Positions 9,120 through 17,590 of a DNA stretch of 64,000 nucleotides are shown here, one piece after another. Both the position numbers and the translations under genes were made by a program. The notes beneath the pieces are model-generated. The model ran no database searches, had not been told where the DNA came from, and saw only the letters and a program-made list of their open reading frames with translations. Source of the DNA: G963923955 sp963923955 (GTDB lineage: Bacteria; Pseudomonadota; Gammaproteobacteria; Eutrophobiales; Eutrophobiaceae); NCBI GenBank assembly GCA_963923955.1, contig OZ000552.1, forward strand, positions 2,356,001 to 2,420,000. Direction: 5' to 3'. Positions within the stretch are counted from its first letter, which is position 1. Every line of letters starts with the position of its first letter.

Positions 9120-9881
9120 TTAGTCTATATCCAGCAATACCGGACAGTGATCAGAGCCCATGATCTCATTTAGGATGTCCGCATTTTTAACCCGCGCGGT
9201 CAGTGCCGGGGACAGCAGGAAATAATCAATCCTCCAGCCGATGTTCCGTTGCCGCGCCGCGGCGCGGTAACTCCACCAGCTATATTTTATTTCATGCGCT
9301 CGCTTATAACGGAAGGCATCGATGAAGCCTGCGGCAACAAGATTGTCCATGCCGTCAATCTCTTCCTGCATAAAACCGGCGCTCTTATTATAGTTGGCTT
9401 GGGGCCGGGCGAGATCAATCTCCTTGTGCGCAACGTTGAGATCGCCACAGACGATCAGCGGCTTGTTCTCTTCCAGCTTTTTTAGATAGGCCAAAAAGGC
9501 CGCATCCCATCGCTGCCGATATGCCAGACGTTTTAATTCATTGCCGGAATTCGGGGTATAGACAGTGACCAGCATGAAGCGCTTGAACTCAGCGACGATC
9601 ACTCGGCCCTCCTGGTCGTGTTCTGCAATGCCCATATCGACAGAGACGGCCAGCGGCTCTTCCCGAGTGAGGATGGCCGTTCCGGAATAGCCCTTTTTCA
9701 GCGCCGAGTTTGGATAGACATGGAAGCCGTGAATAGCGGCCAGGCTCTCAAGCACCTGCTCATCTCGGGCCTTGGTCTCTTGCAGGCAGATGACATCGGG
9801 TTGCATCTTTTCAAGTGAATCAAGAAAGCCCTTTTTCATCACGGCGCGAATGCCGTTCACATTCCAGGAGACTAAACGCAT
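9120..9881 (-). CDS. xth: exodeoxyribonuclease III (AP endonuclease)
   Basis: The 253-residue protein carries the whole exonuclease III signature: SWNVNGIRA, LQETKA with the metal-binding glutamate, GDLNVAHKEIDLA, WRIDYFLLS and the closing SDHCPV with the catalytic Asp-His pair. It cleaves the backbone at abasic sites and trims 3' ends in base excision repair. It has the residues and length of the ExoA/Xth branch. The start follows directly from the alignment; no upstream in-frame extension is plausible. Confidence 0.95.
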   Translation of the reverse strand: MRLVSWNVNGIRAVMKKGFLDSLEKMQPDVICLQETKARDEQVLESLAAIHGFHVYPNSALKKGYSGTAILTREEPLAVSVDMGIAEHDQEGRVIVAEFKRFMLVTVYTPNSGNELKRLAYRQRWDAAFLAYLKKLEENKPLIVCGDLNVAHKEIDLARPQANYNKSAGFMQEEIDGMDNLVAAGFIDAFRYKRAHEIKYSWWSYRAAARQRNIGWRIDYFLLSPALTARVKNADILNEIMGSDHCPVLLDID

Positions 9882-10061
9882 ATTAAATATCCTAATTTGA
9901 TTTGGTCAAAGAGCTTCCCGTGGCATAGGGAAGTGCCGCCTAATTCAATTACTACAGATAAGTGTTGTACGGCCTCGCCAGAAGCCCCAGCCACTTGGTC
10001 TCCTCGCCCGGCCTGTTCAGCTGCGCTCATGAATTAATCCTCGGAGGTAAAAGAGAAGCAT

Positions 10062-10247
10062 TCATCTCGTAATATAACACAACATGATAGGCTGGAGGCG
10101 ACCGGGCCGTGCCTTGTGATAGGCATGAGCTACGCTATCGAAGAGGCACCCAATAAAGCGATAAGCGTTTTCAGGTGAGTCTTCAGTGATATAATCCTGG
10201 ATAACTTTCATATCAACCAGTGCCGGTTCGGTCCATTCAATTCGCAT
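10062..10247 (-). pseudogene. RelE/ParE-type toxin, C-terminally degraded
   Basis: The 61-residue frame starts IEWTEPALVDMKVIQDYI and continues ENAYRFI, the first two helices of ParE-type toxins (normally 90-100 residues). From residue about 45 (ARPGRLQP) the expected strands ending in the VLRVLHGAR-type tail are missing and replaced by a short unrelated end. The start codon overlaps the stop of the antitoxin remnant in the usual TA arrangement. Loss of the C-terminal strand should abolish toxicity. Confidence 0.65.
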
Positions 10248-10326
10248 TATTCAATAATCGCTGCTGCGCTTCTTCGTGTGGGACTGTGGGTTCTTCGTCA
10301 GCGGCCTTTAGTCCTGCTTCAACTTT
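10237..10326 (-). pseudogene. antitoxin remnant (ribbon-helix-helix type), 3' end only
   Basis: In the frame ending with TGA at 10239-10237 the last 29 codons read KVEAGLKAADEEPTVPHEEA, then QQRLLNNAN. The AGL-AADEG-VVPHEEV pattern is the C-terminal, toxin-binding tail of CopG/ParD-like antitoxins. A stop lies just upstream and no DNA-binding part can be found. The frame overlaps the toxin start by 11 bases. It is too short to be detected as an ordinary gene. Confidence 0.55.
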
Positions 10327-10402
10327 TTATTGTCGGCTTACAACGATTAGGGCCTTGGCCTGCGCCGTTGATCTGCACGACCAAGTACACTCCTGACCCG
10401 GA

Positions 10403-12634
10403 ATGTGTTATATCTATGCCAGCCCGATTGATACGATGATCTGCTTCTCAAATAAAAACCGGCCCTTTCATTATGGCTATTACCCGCTGGAGCGGCTTGC
10501 GCGGGATGAGCAGATCGGCGTGGCCGAGCGGCAGGCGGCCCGTCATACCAGGCCCGATGCGGCGCCCATTACAGATTCAAGTTATGCCCGGGCGGTGCAG
10601 AAGTATCATGAAATTTTTAAGGAATTTTGCCGGGGAGAGCCTGCGCCTGCAAAGGCCCCGGTGCCGAATGATCTGCAGCGGCGCATGATCGACATCAAGG
10701 GTGCCGGCTATTTCCTTGATGCGAGCCAGATCGGTATCTGCGCGCTGTCTCCTTCCTGCTGGTATGAAGGCGTACAGGCGGAGCAACATAGCCATGCCGT
10801 TGTCATCATGGCCGAATACGGCCGCCTCCCGGAGGCCGATAATCTTGCGCGCAAGTGGCTGCAAGGCGCTATCCATGCCACCGCCGAGATGCGCGCCTTT
10901 GAAGTGGCCGTCGGGCTCGCCAATCATATTCGAGCAATGGGCTTTCATGCGATCGCCCATGATGATGAGAACGAGCAGCTGGATGTGAACCGGCTCATCG
11001 TGCTGGCGGGGCTGGGCGTGCGTCGGCAGGATACGGTCGTTAATCCCTATCTCGACACCGACTACGCGGTCGCCCTCGTTACAACGGATTATGCACTCAA
11101 GACGGACACGCCCCTGGCAAGGCGATCGATCAAGGGCAAAAATCTGGCGTACTGGCTGGGGCTTGGCGGTGCCACCTCAGGCCTGGAGCGCTGGCGCCGC
11201 GCCCGACGCGCCACGCATCTTAGCGATTATCCGATGGAGACGGTGAAACGCGTAGAGCGGCCGACCACCTTGATTCTGGATGATGAAGTGCCGCGGGTGC
11301 CAAAACGCGCCTCGTTCTTTGAACGCGCCATACATGGCGACCTGGGCGGCAAGGCGCAAAGAGAGCGCAGCCGCTTTTCCTTCAAGCATCCCTTTGCGAG
11401 TGCGATGCTCAAACAGATCCGCGCGATGGTGCCGCATCAAGATGGAGAAATCGCCGCACGGCCCACACCGGAATTTGGCGATGCAAAGGCGAATAGCAAA
11501 GCGATTAAGTCCCTGTCGTATGCTCTGGGTGCGCAGATAACCGGTATCTGCGAGCTGCCGGATTATGCCTGGTATTCACACAAGGAAGACGGCAGCGCGA
11601 TCAGGCCCTATCATAAATACGCCGTGGTCAGCCTGATCGATCAAGGCTACGACACCATGGAGGGCGCATCAGGCGATGACTTTATCTCCGGCGCCCAATC
11701 CATGCGCGCCTACATGCGCGGCGCCTTGATCGCCGGCATCATGGCCGATCACATCCGTGCCAACGGCCACTCGGCAAGGCCACAAACCAACGCCGACTCC
11801 CACATCCTCCACATCCCCGCGATTCTCATGGCGGGCTTAGGCGAGCTCAGCCGCATTGGCGAGTTGGTGCTGAACCCCTTTCTCGGGCCGCGCTTTAAGA
11901 CCATCGTCATGACCACCGACCTGCCGCTGCTGCCGGATAAGCCGGTTGATTTCGGCCTGCAATACTTCTGCTCCAACTGCCGTAAGTGCGCCAGAGAATG
12001 TCCCTGCGATGCCATCCCCTTTGGCGCCAAGGTCATGTTCAACGGCTACGAAATATGGAAGCCGGATGTGGAACGCTGCACCCGTTATCGCCTGACCAAC
12101 CAGCGCGGCCTTGCCTGCGGCCGCTGCATGAAGACCTGCCCCTTGAATAAAGTCGTCACCTGGGACGGGCCGATTGCCGAGCAGATCGCCAGCTGGTGCG
12201 GCATCCATGCCTTCTGGCTAAAACCCTTGCTGGTCCCCATTGCCGTCAGGCTTGATGACCTGCTCGGGCACGGCGTCCGCAACCCGCTGAAGAAATGGTG
12301 GCTGGACCTAGAAATCGTTGACGGCATCTGCGTAGCACCGACCAAAGGAGTCAATCAGCGTGATCTTAATATCACGCGCAAGATCGATGTCGGAAAACAC
12401 AAAGTCGCCTACTACCACGCCAACATGATGCCGCCACCGAACACCTCCGGCATGGCGCAGCCGGTAGTGCGCAAAGAGGGATTGACCGCCGCTGAGCAGG
12501 TAGAGACTGTCGACGAGGCCCTGGTACGCCGCACCAAAGGCGAGGCCAAGCCACTGCACTACATCCCGACCCAGCCCCTGCCGCCGGAGCAGCTAAAGAC
12601 TACAGATGTAGAACGATTTAATCCGTATCGCTAA
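10403..12634 (+). CDS. soluble reductive dehalogenase-like iron-sulfur/cobalamin protein
   Basis: The 743-residue protein has no Tat or Sec signal. Near residues 523-534 it has CSNCRKCARECP, and near 559-576 a lone C then CGRCMKTCP: the two ferredoxin-like [4Fe-4S] sites of reductive dehalogenases. The region about 375-520 fits the cobalamin-binding nitroreductase-like fold. Residues about 105-260 repeat the same pattern (QIGIC, HAVVIMAEYG, QGAIHATAEMRA, HIRAMGFHA, AGLGVRR, VVNPYLDTDYAVALVTTD), so the N-terminal half is a degenerate duplicate, as described for the self-contained NpRdhA-type enzymes. It lacks the C-terminal FMN/ferredoxin reductase module of BhbA, so a separate reductase is needed. 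Substrate is unknown; no regulator or membrane anchor gene is adjacent. Confidence 0.85.
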   Translation: MCYIYASPIDTMICFSNKNRPFHYGYYPLERLARDEQIGVAERQAARHTRPDAAPITDSSYARAVQKYHEIFKEFCRGEPAPAKAPVPNDLQRRMIDIKGAGYFLDASQIGICALSPSCWYEGVQAEQHSHAVVIMAEYGRLPEADNLARKWLQGAIHATAEMRAFEVAVGLANHIRAMGFHAIAHDDENEQLDVNRLIVLAGLGVRRQDTVVNPYLDTDYAVALVTTDYALKTDTPLARRSIKGKNLAYWLGLGGATSGLERWRRARRATHLSDYPMETVKRVERPTTLILDDEVPRVPKRASFFERAIHGDLGGKAQRERSRFSFKHPFASAMLKQIRAMVPHQDGEIAARPTPEFGDAKANSKAIKSLSYALGAQITGICELPDYAWYSHKEDGSAIRPYHKYAVVSLIDQGYDTMEGASGDDFISGAQSMRAYMRGALIAGIMADHIRANGHSARPQTNADSHILHIPAILMAGLGELSRIGELVLNPFLGPRFKTIVMTTDLPLLPDKPVDFGLQYFCSNCRKCARECPCDAIPFGAKVMFNGYEIWKPDVERCTRYRLTNQRGLACGRCMKTCPLNKVVTWDGPIAEQIASWCGIHAFWLKPLLVPIAVRLDDLLGHGVRNPLKKWWLDLEIVDGICVAPTKGVNQRDLNITRKIDVGKHKVAYYHANMMPPPNTSGMAQPVVRKEGLTAAEQVETVDEALVRRTKGEAKPLHYIPTQPLPPEQLKTTDVERFNPYR

Positions 12635-12700
12635 TGGCAAAGAAAGTGCTTTACCACCGACTTCGCCACTGCGGTGTATGGCCCTGCGCAGAATATTCCC

Positions 12701-13432
12701 TCAAAACGCAAGCCAGGCGCGATAGAGCAGACGGAGAGCAAATGCCGTCATGATGATCTTAAAAATCATTCGAAACTTCTCTTCCGGGACGCTATTTGCC
12801 AGATGCTTGCCCAGCAGTGCGCCCGGGATGCCGGCGGCAATCGCTGCGATGATGACCGGGAGGTAGGGCCTGAAATCAAAGCCGAAGCTGTAATAGCCGG
12901 CCAATTTGAATACATTCATGACTAACAGACTAATAGCCAAGGTGCCGGTTATCTGCATCTTCAGCAATTTCGTCCTGAGCATCAGCGGCTGCATCAATCC
13001 GCCGAATGAAAATAAGGATGATAAAAAGGCATGCACAACGCCTACGTAGAAAAATGGATGGGAAAAGGACGGGCGCCAGTGAATGGCCGGCGCCCAGACT
13101 GTCGCTAAGATCATGCAGCCGATGACGCCGGCGATCACAAATTCTGGCAGGTTGACATAGATGCCGGCCCCAAGGAGCGCGCCGACTAAGGCACCGATGA
13201 TAAAGGGGCGGACAATAGACCAATCGGCATAGTTAAAGAAAAACAGGGAACGACCGACAGAAGTGCCTAATAAGGTGGCGCTGTGCATCGGCACCGCCGC
13301 GGAGATGGGCACAACAGAGGTTACGATTGCCAACATCAAAAAACCGCCGCCGACGGCAAAGGCCGCGCTGATGGCGGATGCGGCAAAGCTGCCGATGATG
13401 ATCAACCAGGCAAGCGGATCGGTGAATGCCAT
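12701..13432 (-). CDS. TauE/SafE family membrane exporter
   Basis: The 243-residue protein is almost wholly hydrophobic, with seven to eight predicted membrane segments and two repeats. It shows the family features: a glycine/alanine-rich first helix (FAVGGGFLMLAIV), a central GALVGALLGAGIYVNLP, and the late GIPGALLGKHLANSVPEEKFRMIFKIIM. Members export sulfite, sulfoacetate, taurine-derived anions or other small anions. Its end converges on the reductive dehalogenase-like gene, so the two are not cotranscribed and no substrate can be inferred. Confidence 0.88.
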   Translation of the reverse strand: MAFTDPLAWLIIIGSFAASAISAAFAVGGGFLMLAIVTSVVPISAAVPMHSATLLGTSVGRSLFFFNYADWSIVRPFIIGALVGALLGAGIYVNLPEFVIAGVIGCMILATVWAPAIHWRPSFSHPFFYVGVVHAFLSSLFSFGGLMQPLMLRTKLLKMQITGTLAISLLVMNVFKLAGYYSFGFDFRPYLPVIIAAIAAGIPGALLGKHLANSVPEEKFRMIFKIIMTAFALRLLYRAWLAF

Positions 13433-13600
13433 GCTTGTCTTAAGCAGGAAGCTTTGTTTAATTGGGTAGATTTTTCTATGCTAAAACAAGAGAAGGGCAG
13501 GTGATTACGTACCCGCCATTTGCGTGTGGCGCTGCTGCCCATTCAAGGGATTACTTTCGGATGACGCATGAATAATGCGAGTCGCGAGGCATGCTCACCA

Positions 13601-14089
13601 TCAGTACTCATAGCAGGTCGTTGTTGTAGTGCCCATTACTGTTTCTGTGGTGGTACATGTTACCCACTTGTTACTTTCCCTTGCCCTCTCCCGCGCTTCA
13701 GCCTCGTCCCGTTCCTTTTGGTATCGCAACGTTTCCACGTGTATGCCATATTCCACATCGGCGCTTAATCCCGGATGTTCCGGCCGGTTCAGGTTAATGG
13801 TGGAACTTCTATAGCACAGGGTCATCGGGTTGTTGGAATACGCTTCCGCCCCGCTCTGCCATCTGGCGCGTAAGCCCCTAATCGGATAACAGCCCTGTTC
13901 GTCTTTGTCTGCTGGACCATAGTTCAGCCAAACTGGCGTAACCCCAAGCACCTGGCCCGAACCCACCTCGTAAATCGTTGCGCCCGCAGGTTGCGATTTC
14001 ACGTGCAGATAGTCACGTTGCGTTCTAACGTTATTAAGACAAGCGGTGAGCGTAACGGCCAGCGAGATGACAATCAGAAGTTTAATCAT
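13601..14089 (-). CDS. small lipoprotein with PEGA-like segment
   Basis: A hydrophobic leader ends in the lipobox LTAC with Cys17, so the mature protein is lipid-anchored. Residues 28-60 (HVKSQPAGATIYEVGSGQVLGVTPVWL) resemble a PEGA domain, a surface-associated beta fold. A charged helix (QKERDEAEARERARES) and a threonine-rich cysteine-containing tail (TCTTTETVMGTTTTTC) follow. No function can be assigned. It stands alone between the TauE gene and decayed sequence. Confidence 0.7.
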   Translation of the reverse strand: MIKLLIVISLAVTLTACLNNVRTQRDYLHVKSQPAGATIYEVGSGQVLGVTPVWLNYGPADKDEQGCYPIRGLRARWQSGAEAYSNNPMTLCYRSSTINLNRPEHPGLSADVEYGIHVETLRYQKERDEAEARERARESNKWVTCTTTETVMGTTTTTCYEY

Positions 14090-14138
14090 GATAAAGCCCT
14101 CTATTGTGATTTGATGACCGTCAAAGCGCCGAGCTGGT

Positions 14139-14236
14139 GGCTAAACAACCAGCGGAAAAGAAGGTTCCCGCTTATTCCAACACGTATTGTATTCGCGGGC
14201 AGCCCAGCATAGGCTTATCCGCTGCGTTGTTTAGCT
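14139..14236. repeat. long nested inverted repeat, attC-like in plan
   Basis: GCTAAACAACCAGCGGA (14140-14156) pairs with TCCGCTGCGTTGTTTAGC (14218-14235) along all 17 bases with one extra base, 61 bases apart. An inner CCCGC/GCGGG pair (14167-14171 and 14195-14199) nests inside. Length, nesting and the extra-helical base recall integron attC sites, but the outer ends do not match the RYYYAAC/GTTRRRY consensus exactly, and no integrase or second site is seen. The rest of the 293-base gap (14090-14382) holds no gene I can recognise. Confidence 0.4.
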
Positions 14237-14382
14237 GCTAAGTAGTATGCCTGGAATTAGGAAAAAGGGAAATACAATTTAGGGACATAGGAAATTCCGA
14301 TAAAACTCTTGCTATTGTTAATCTCCCTGACTCTTTTGATGATAGAGTGAGAAATCGGCTTTGTCTTAAGAAACTTGAGAAC

Positions 14383-14672
14383 CTAGGACTTGGACAGGTT
14401 TTTTCGTTTAATTCGCTTGTGAATGTTGTTCTGCTTATAGTCGAGCTCCGCATCCAATTCCACCATCTCAAACGAAATGGCCAGTGTACGCCTGGAATAT
14501 AAGGGCTGTAGATACTCGGTCAAGGCCGCAAACAGCTTATCCGCCGCATCTTTCCTGAGCGCCATGCTGCGTCCATGCCCAATCCTCGCGCTCAGGTGGA
14601 CAAAGCCGTACTCCTCATCGCCATCTGCAATCAGATAATCCTCGCAGCGCAGCGCCGGCAGACACCGCAGCC
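14383..14672 (-). pseudogene. hpaF: hpaF remnant (5-carboxymethyl-2-hydroxymuconate isomerase)
   Basis: The frame reads EDYLIADGDEEYGFVHLSARI, then GHGRS, then the tail ALTEYLQPLYSRRTLAISFE and YKQNNIHKRI, which is the second two thirds of HpaF/HpcD isomerases (about 125 residues). The N-terminal part with the catalytic Pro1 is missing; the frame is instead fused out of phase to an hpaG scrap at about 14672. In the homoprotocatechuate pathway HpaF isomerises the ring-cleavage aldehyde acid after HpaE. Without Pro1 this copy cannot work. Confidence 0.7.
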
Positions 14673-14783
14673 CGTCCTGGGCGGTGCCTGATACGGTGGC
14701 CGGTGAAAAGCCTGCTCCAGCGCCTGCCTGTGCCCCTTGTAGTTCAAGGCCACGCAGATGACTTCACTGGCCTCATGTAGCAT
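14673..14783 (-). pseudogene. hpaG: hpaG remnant (fumarylacetoacetase-fold decarboxylase/isomerase), N-terminal scrap
   Basis: An ATG at 14783 opens a frame MLHEASEVICVALNYKGHRQ followed by ALEQAFHRPPYQAPPRT. This matches the start of HpaG-type fumarylacetoacetate hydrolase proteins (VALNYK...PPYQAPPKAPVLYIKP), but it breaks off exactly before the PVLYIK segment and runs into hpaF sequence in another frame. A single deletion joining the hpaG start to the middle of hpaF explains both scraps. Identification rests on a short but distinctive motif. Confidence 0.55.
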
Positions 14784-14834
14784 CTTTGCAGTAAGATTTT
14801 TAGTCACTTAAGGCAAGCCCTGAAGGAGTCCATC

Positions 14835-15611
14835 TTAGGACTTATTCTTAAAGGCATCCGCCAAGGCCCTGGCGCTGTTGCCCAGCAGCATGGTATCAAC
14901 TCCTACCGCAACAAAACCCGCGCCCTGGTCAATATAATGTCTTGCCTGAGCCGGATCCAGCGCAAGTATGCAGGCCGCCTTGCCGGCCTTGACGATCCTC
15001 TCGATCGCATCGTCTATCACCGCCACGACCTCTGGATGCTGCGGCTGCCCCACATGACCCATCGATGCAGATAAGTCAGACGGCCCGATAAATACGCCAT
15101 CAACGCCTTCTACCTGGACGATTGCATCCAGATTCTCTATTGCCGTTGTCGTCTCGGCCTGCACCAATAGACAGACTTCCTCATTGGCGCGAGCGGTATA
15201 ATCAGGCACCGCATTCCAGCGCGCCGCCCGGGCAATGGAACTGCCCATGCCGCGCATACCGGCAGGCGGATAGCGCATCGCCCGCACGAGTGCCTGCGCC
15301 TGCTCGGCGCTATTAACCATCGGGATCAACAAGGTCTGTGCGCCAAAATCCAGCAGTTGTTTTATCAGATTGCTGTCACCCGTAACCGCCCGCACGATGG
15401 GATGCACATCATAGGCGGCCACGGCCTGCAGATAGGTATAGATAGCGCGCATATCAAATGGCGCATGCTCGCCATCCAGCACCAGACAATCAAAGCCGGC
15501 ACCGGCACAGATCTCGGCACTGGTCGTATCCGGGATACCGGCCCACAGACCGATCTGCATCCGGCCTGCGGAGATCGCCTGCTTAAAGCTGTTGCTCGCC
15601 AAGTCCATCAT
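14835..15611 (-). CDS. hpaI: 4-hydroxy-2-oxoheptane-1,7-dioate aldolase (HpcH/HpaI family)
   Basis: The 258-residue protein is a class II pyruvate-dependent aldolase: IGLWAGIPDTTSAEICAGAG at the N-terminus, LDGEHAPFD with the catalytic-site His, the metal ligand Glu in VQAETTTAIENLD and the Asp in VFIGPSDLSASMGH. In homoprotocatechuate breakdown it splits 4-hydroxy-2-oxoheptanedioate into pyruvate and succinic semialdehyde. It lies 50 bases after hpaH and just before the hpaG/hpaF scraps. With the upstream ring-cleavage steps missing here it may serve another hydroxy-oxo acid or be on the way out. Confidence 0.9.
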   Translation of the reverse strand: MMDLASNSFKQAISAGRMQIGLWAGIPDTTSAEICAGAGFDCLVLDGEHAPFDMRAIYTYLQAVAAYDVHPIVRAVTGDSNLIKQLLDFGAQTLLIPMVNSAEQAQALVRAMRYPPAGMRGMGSSIARAARWNAVPDYTARANEEVCLLVQAETTTAIENLDAIVQVEGVDGVFIGPSDLSASMGHVGQPQHPEVVAVIDDAIERIVKAGKAACILALDPAQARHYIDQGAGFVAVGVDTMLLGNSARALADAFKNKS

Positions 15612-15661
15612 TCACACTCATAGAAAATTCTTAACAGACCCTGCTCAGATCAGGGCTTGCC

Positions 15662-16465
15662 TCAAACAAAGTGGCAGCTAATATTGCCCAAAGGCCCATA
15701 GTCGGCATGGAAGGTATCGCCGGCGCGGGCGATGACGGGGCGAGTGAAGGAGCCCGCTAACAGGACCTGCCCCGGCTGCAGCACAATGCCATGCGGCGCG
15801 AAGCGTTTTGCTATCCAGCAGATGCCGTTGGCAGGATGATTGAGCACACCGGCGGCCAAGCCGGTCTCTTCGATCACCCCGTTGCGGTATAACAATGCGC
15901 CGACCCAGCGCAGATCCACATCCAGGGGTCTTATCGGACGGCCGCCCATGATGATTCCGGCACTGGCTGCGTTATCAGCAATGGTGTCGAACACCTTTCT
16001 CACATAACCCGTCTCCGGATGCACCCGGTAGCTGCGCGCAGCAATCAACTCCAGCGCCGGGATCACATAATCCGTTGCATTCATGACATCAAAGATAGTC
16101 ACATGCTCGCCCGCCAGGCTGTCTTTGAGTATGAAGGCCAACTCGACCTCCACCCGCACATCCGTGAAGCGGGCTGCTTCGATAGCGGCGCCGTCGGCAA
16201 AGAACATATCATCCAACAAGGTGCCGTAATCCGGTTCATCAATCTGCGAGCTCATCTGCATCGCCCGTGAGGTCAGGCCGATCTTGTAGCCCTTCAACGC
16301 GCGCCCTTCGGCTATCTTCATCTCCATCCAGGCCCTTTGTATGGCATAGGCATCTTCCAGGTTCATCTCCGGGTGCAGCACCGTTGTCGCACTAATCTGC
16401 GCACGATTCTTCTCCGCCCTGTGCAGGCTCAATGCAAGTGCTTTGATGTCGTCTTGTGCTAACAT
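15662..16465 (-). CDS. hpaH: 2-oxo-hept-4-ene-1,7-dioate hydratase
   Basis: The 267-residue protein follows the HpaH/MhpD hydratase plan: AYAIQRAWMEMKIAEGRALKGYKIGLTS near the start, DYGTLLDDMFF, the metal-binding VEVELAFIL, and the end QVLLAGSFTRP and YGPLGNISCHF. It adds water to the oxo-heptene-dioate to give the substrate of HpaI. The next downstream gene is hpaI. It is upstream of no other hpa gene in this window; hisC precedes it by 42 bases on the same strand, so it may be read from the his transcript. Confidence 0.9.
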   Translation of the reverse strand: MLAQDDIKALALSLHRAEKNRAQISATTVLHPEMNLEDAYAIQRAWMEMKIAEGRALKGYKIGLTSRAMQMSSQIDEPDYGTLLDDMFFADGAAIEAARFTDVRVEVELAFILKDSLAGEHVTIFDVMNATDYVIPALELIAARSYRVHPETGYVRKVFDTIADNAASAGIIMGGRPIRPLDVDLRWVGALLYRNGVIEETGLAAGVLNHPANGICWIAKRFAPHGIVLQPGQVLLAGSFTRPVIARAGDTFHADYGPLGNISCHFV

Positions 16466-16507
16466 GCTATTTTCTTCATCCTTCAGCTTCCGCTTTCGTG
16501 TGTGTTC

Positions 16508-17590
16508 TTAAATACAATTTTTCAAGGCAGCTAACAGCGCCTTATTTTCTTCTTGTTTGCCAATGGTAATGCGCAGGCAGTTGTTCAACATTGCATGGGC
16601 GGCATGTAAGTTTTTGACCAATATCCCCTGTCTTTTTAGTTTCTCATACACCTCATCGGCACCGCGGTTTTCCATCCTCAGCAAGAGGAAATTCGCCGCA
16701 CTCGGCCAGACCCTCACCCCAGGCAGGGCAGCTAAATCTTCGAACATCCTGTCGCGGTCGGCACAGAGCCGCGCCGCCTGTTCATTGAGTACCTCAATGT
16801 GCTTGAGAATAAAGGCAACGCTGGTCTGCGTCAGGACGCCGATATTGTACGGCATCCTCAATTTTTCAAATTCGCTCACCCAGGCGGGATGCCCGGCCAG
16901 AAAGCCCAGACGCAGCCCCGCCAGGCCCAGCTTGGATAAGGTGCGCATGACCATCAGATTTTCATATTTTTTAAGCAGCGGCATAAAGCTCCTCTTTGCA
17001 AAGGCCTGATAGGCCTCATCCAGCACAACGATACCGGGCGCTTGTTCGATTACTTCACTAATCGCCGCCGTATCAAACAGATTGCCGGTGGGGTTATTCG
17101 GCCAGGCCAGGAAGATAATGCTCGGCTGATGCTGCGTGATGGCGGCCAGGGTCGCCTCCAGATCAAAAGAAAAATCATCCGCCCGCAGCGGCACACCAAC
17201 GAACTGCGCCGCCACAATCTGCGTTGCCATCTTGTACATGGCGAAGCTGGGCTCAGGCGTCATGACCACCAGGCCCGGCCGTGCCATGCTCAGAACAAGC
17301 AGTTGAATGATCTCATCCGAACCATTCCCCAGTAGCAGTTGCGCGCCCTCCGGTACCGCAAAGACGGCACCTAGCTGCTGTTTCAGTGCTTGGGCGTCGG
17401 CATCGGGATAGCGATTGATCGCGGCCGCGGCCAGCTCAGCAAGCCAGGCCTGTCTTAAGTCCTCAGGCCAGTGGTAGGGATTCTCCATCGCATCGAGCTT
17501 GATCAGGCCGGCAGAGGACGGCACCTGATAGGCGGACATGGACTGCACGGTGGGCTGTATCAGGCGCTTGATCTGCGCGCGCGTATTCAT
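16508..17590 (-). CDS. hisC: histidinol-phosphate aminotransferase
   Basis: This is a class I/II PLP aminotransferase of 360 residues with the HisC features: LDAMENPYHWPEDL at the N-terminus, GNGSDEIIQLL, FLAWPNNPTGN, VLDEAYQAF, and the PLP lysine in RTLSKLGLAGLRLGF. It converts imidazole acetol phosphate to histidinol phosphate with glutamate. Its start overlaps the hisD stop by 4 bases, so it is translationally coupled in a hisG-hisD-hisC run. Confidence 0.95.
   Translation of the reverse strand: MNTRAQIKRLIQPTVQSMSAYQVPSSAGLIKLDAMENPYHWPEDLRQAWLAELAAAAINRYPDADAQALKQQLGAVFAVPEGAQLLLGNGSDEIIQLLVLSMARPGLVVMTPEPSFAMYKMATQIVAAQFVGVPLRADDFSFDLEATLAAITQHQPSIIFLAWPNNPTGNLFDTAAISEVIEQAPGIVVLDEAYQAFAKRSFMPLLKKYENLMVMRTLSKLGLAGLRLGFLAGHPAWVSEFEKLRMPYNIGVLTQTSVAFILKHIEVLNEQAARLCADRDRMFEDLAALPGVRVWPSAANFLLLRMENRGADEVYEKLKRQGILVKNLHAAHAMLNNCLRITIGKQEENKALLAALKNCI

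Noticed and set aside
14238..14471. 77-codon minus-strand frame overlapping the hpaF remnant end
   Set aside because: Serine/arginine-rich shadow; the hpaF frame explains the shared part and nothing supports the rest.
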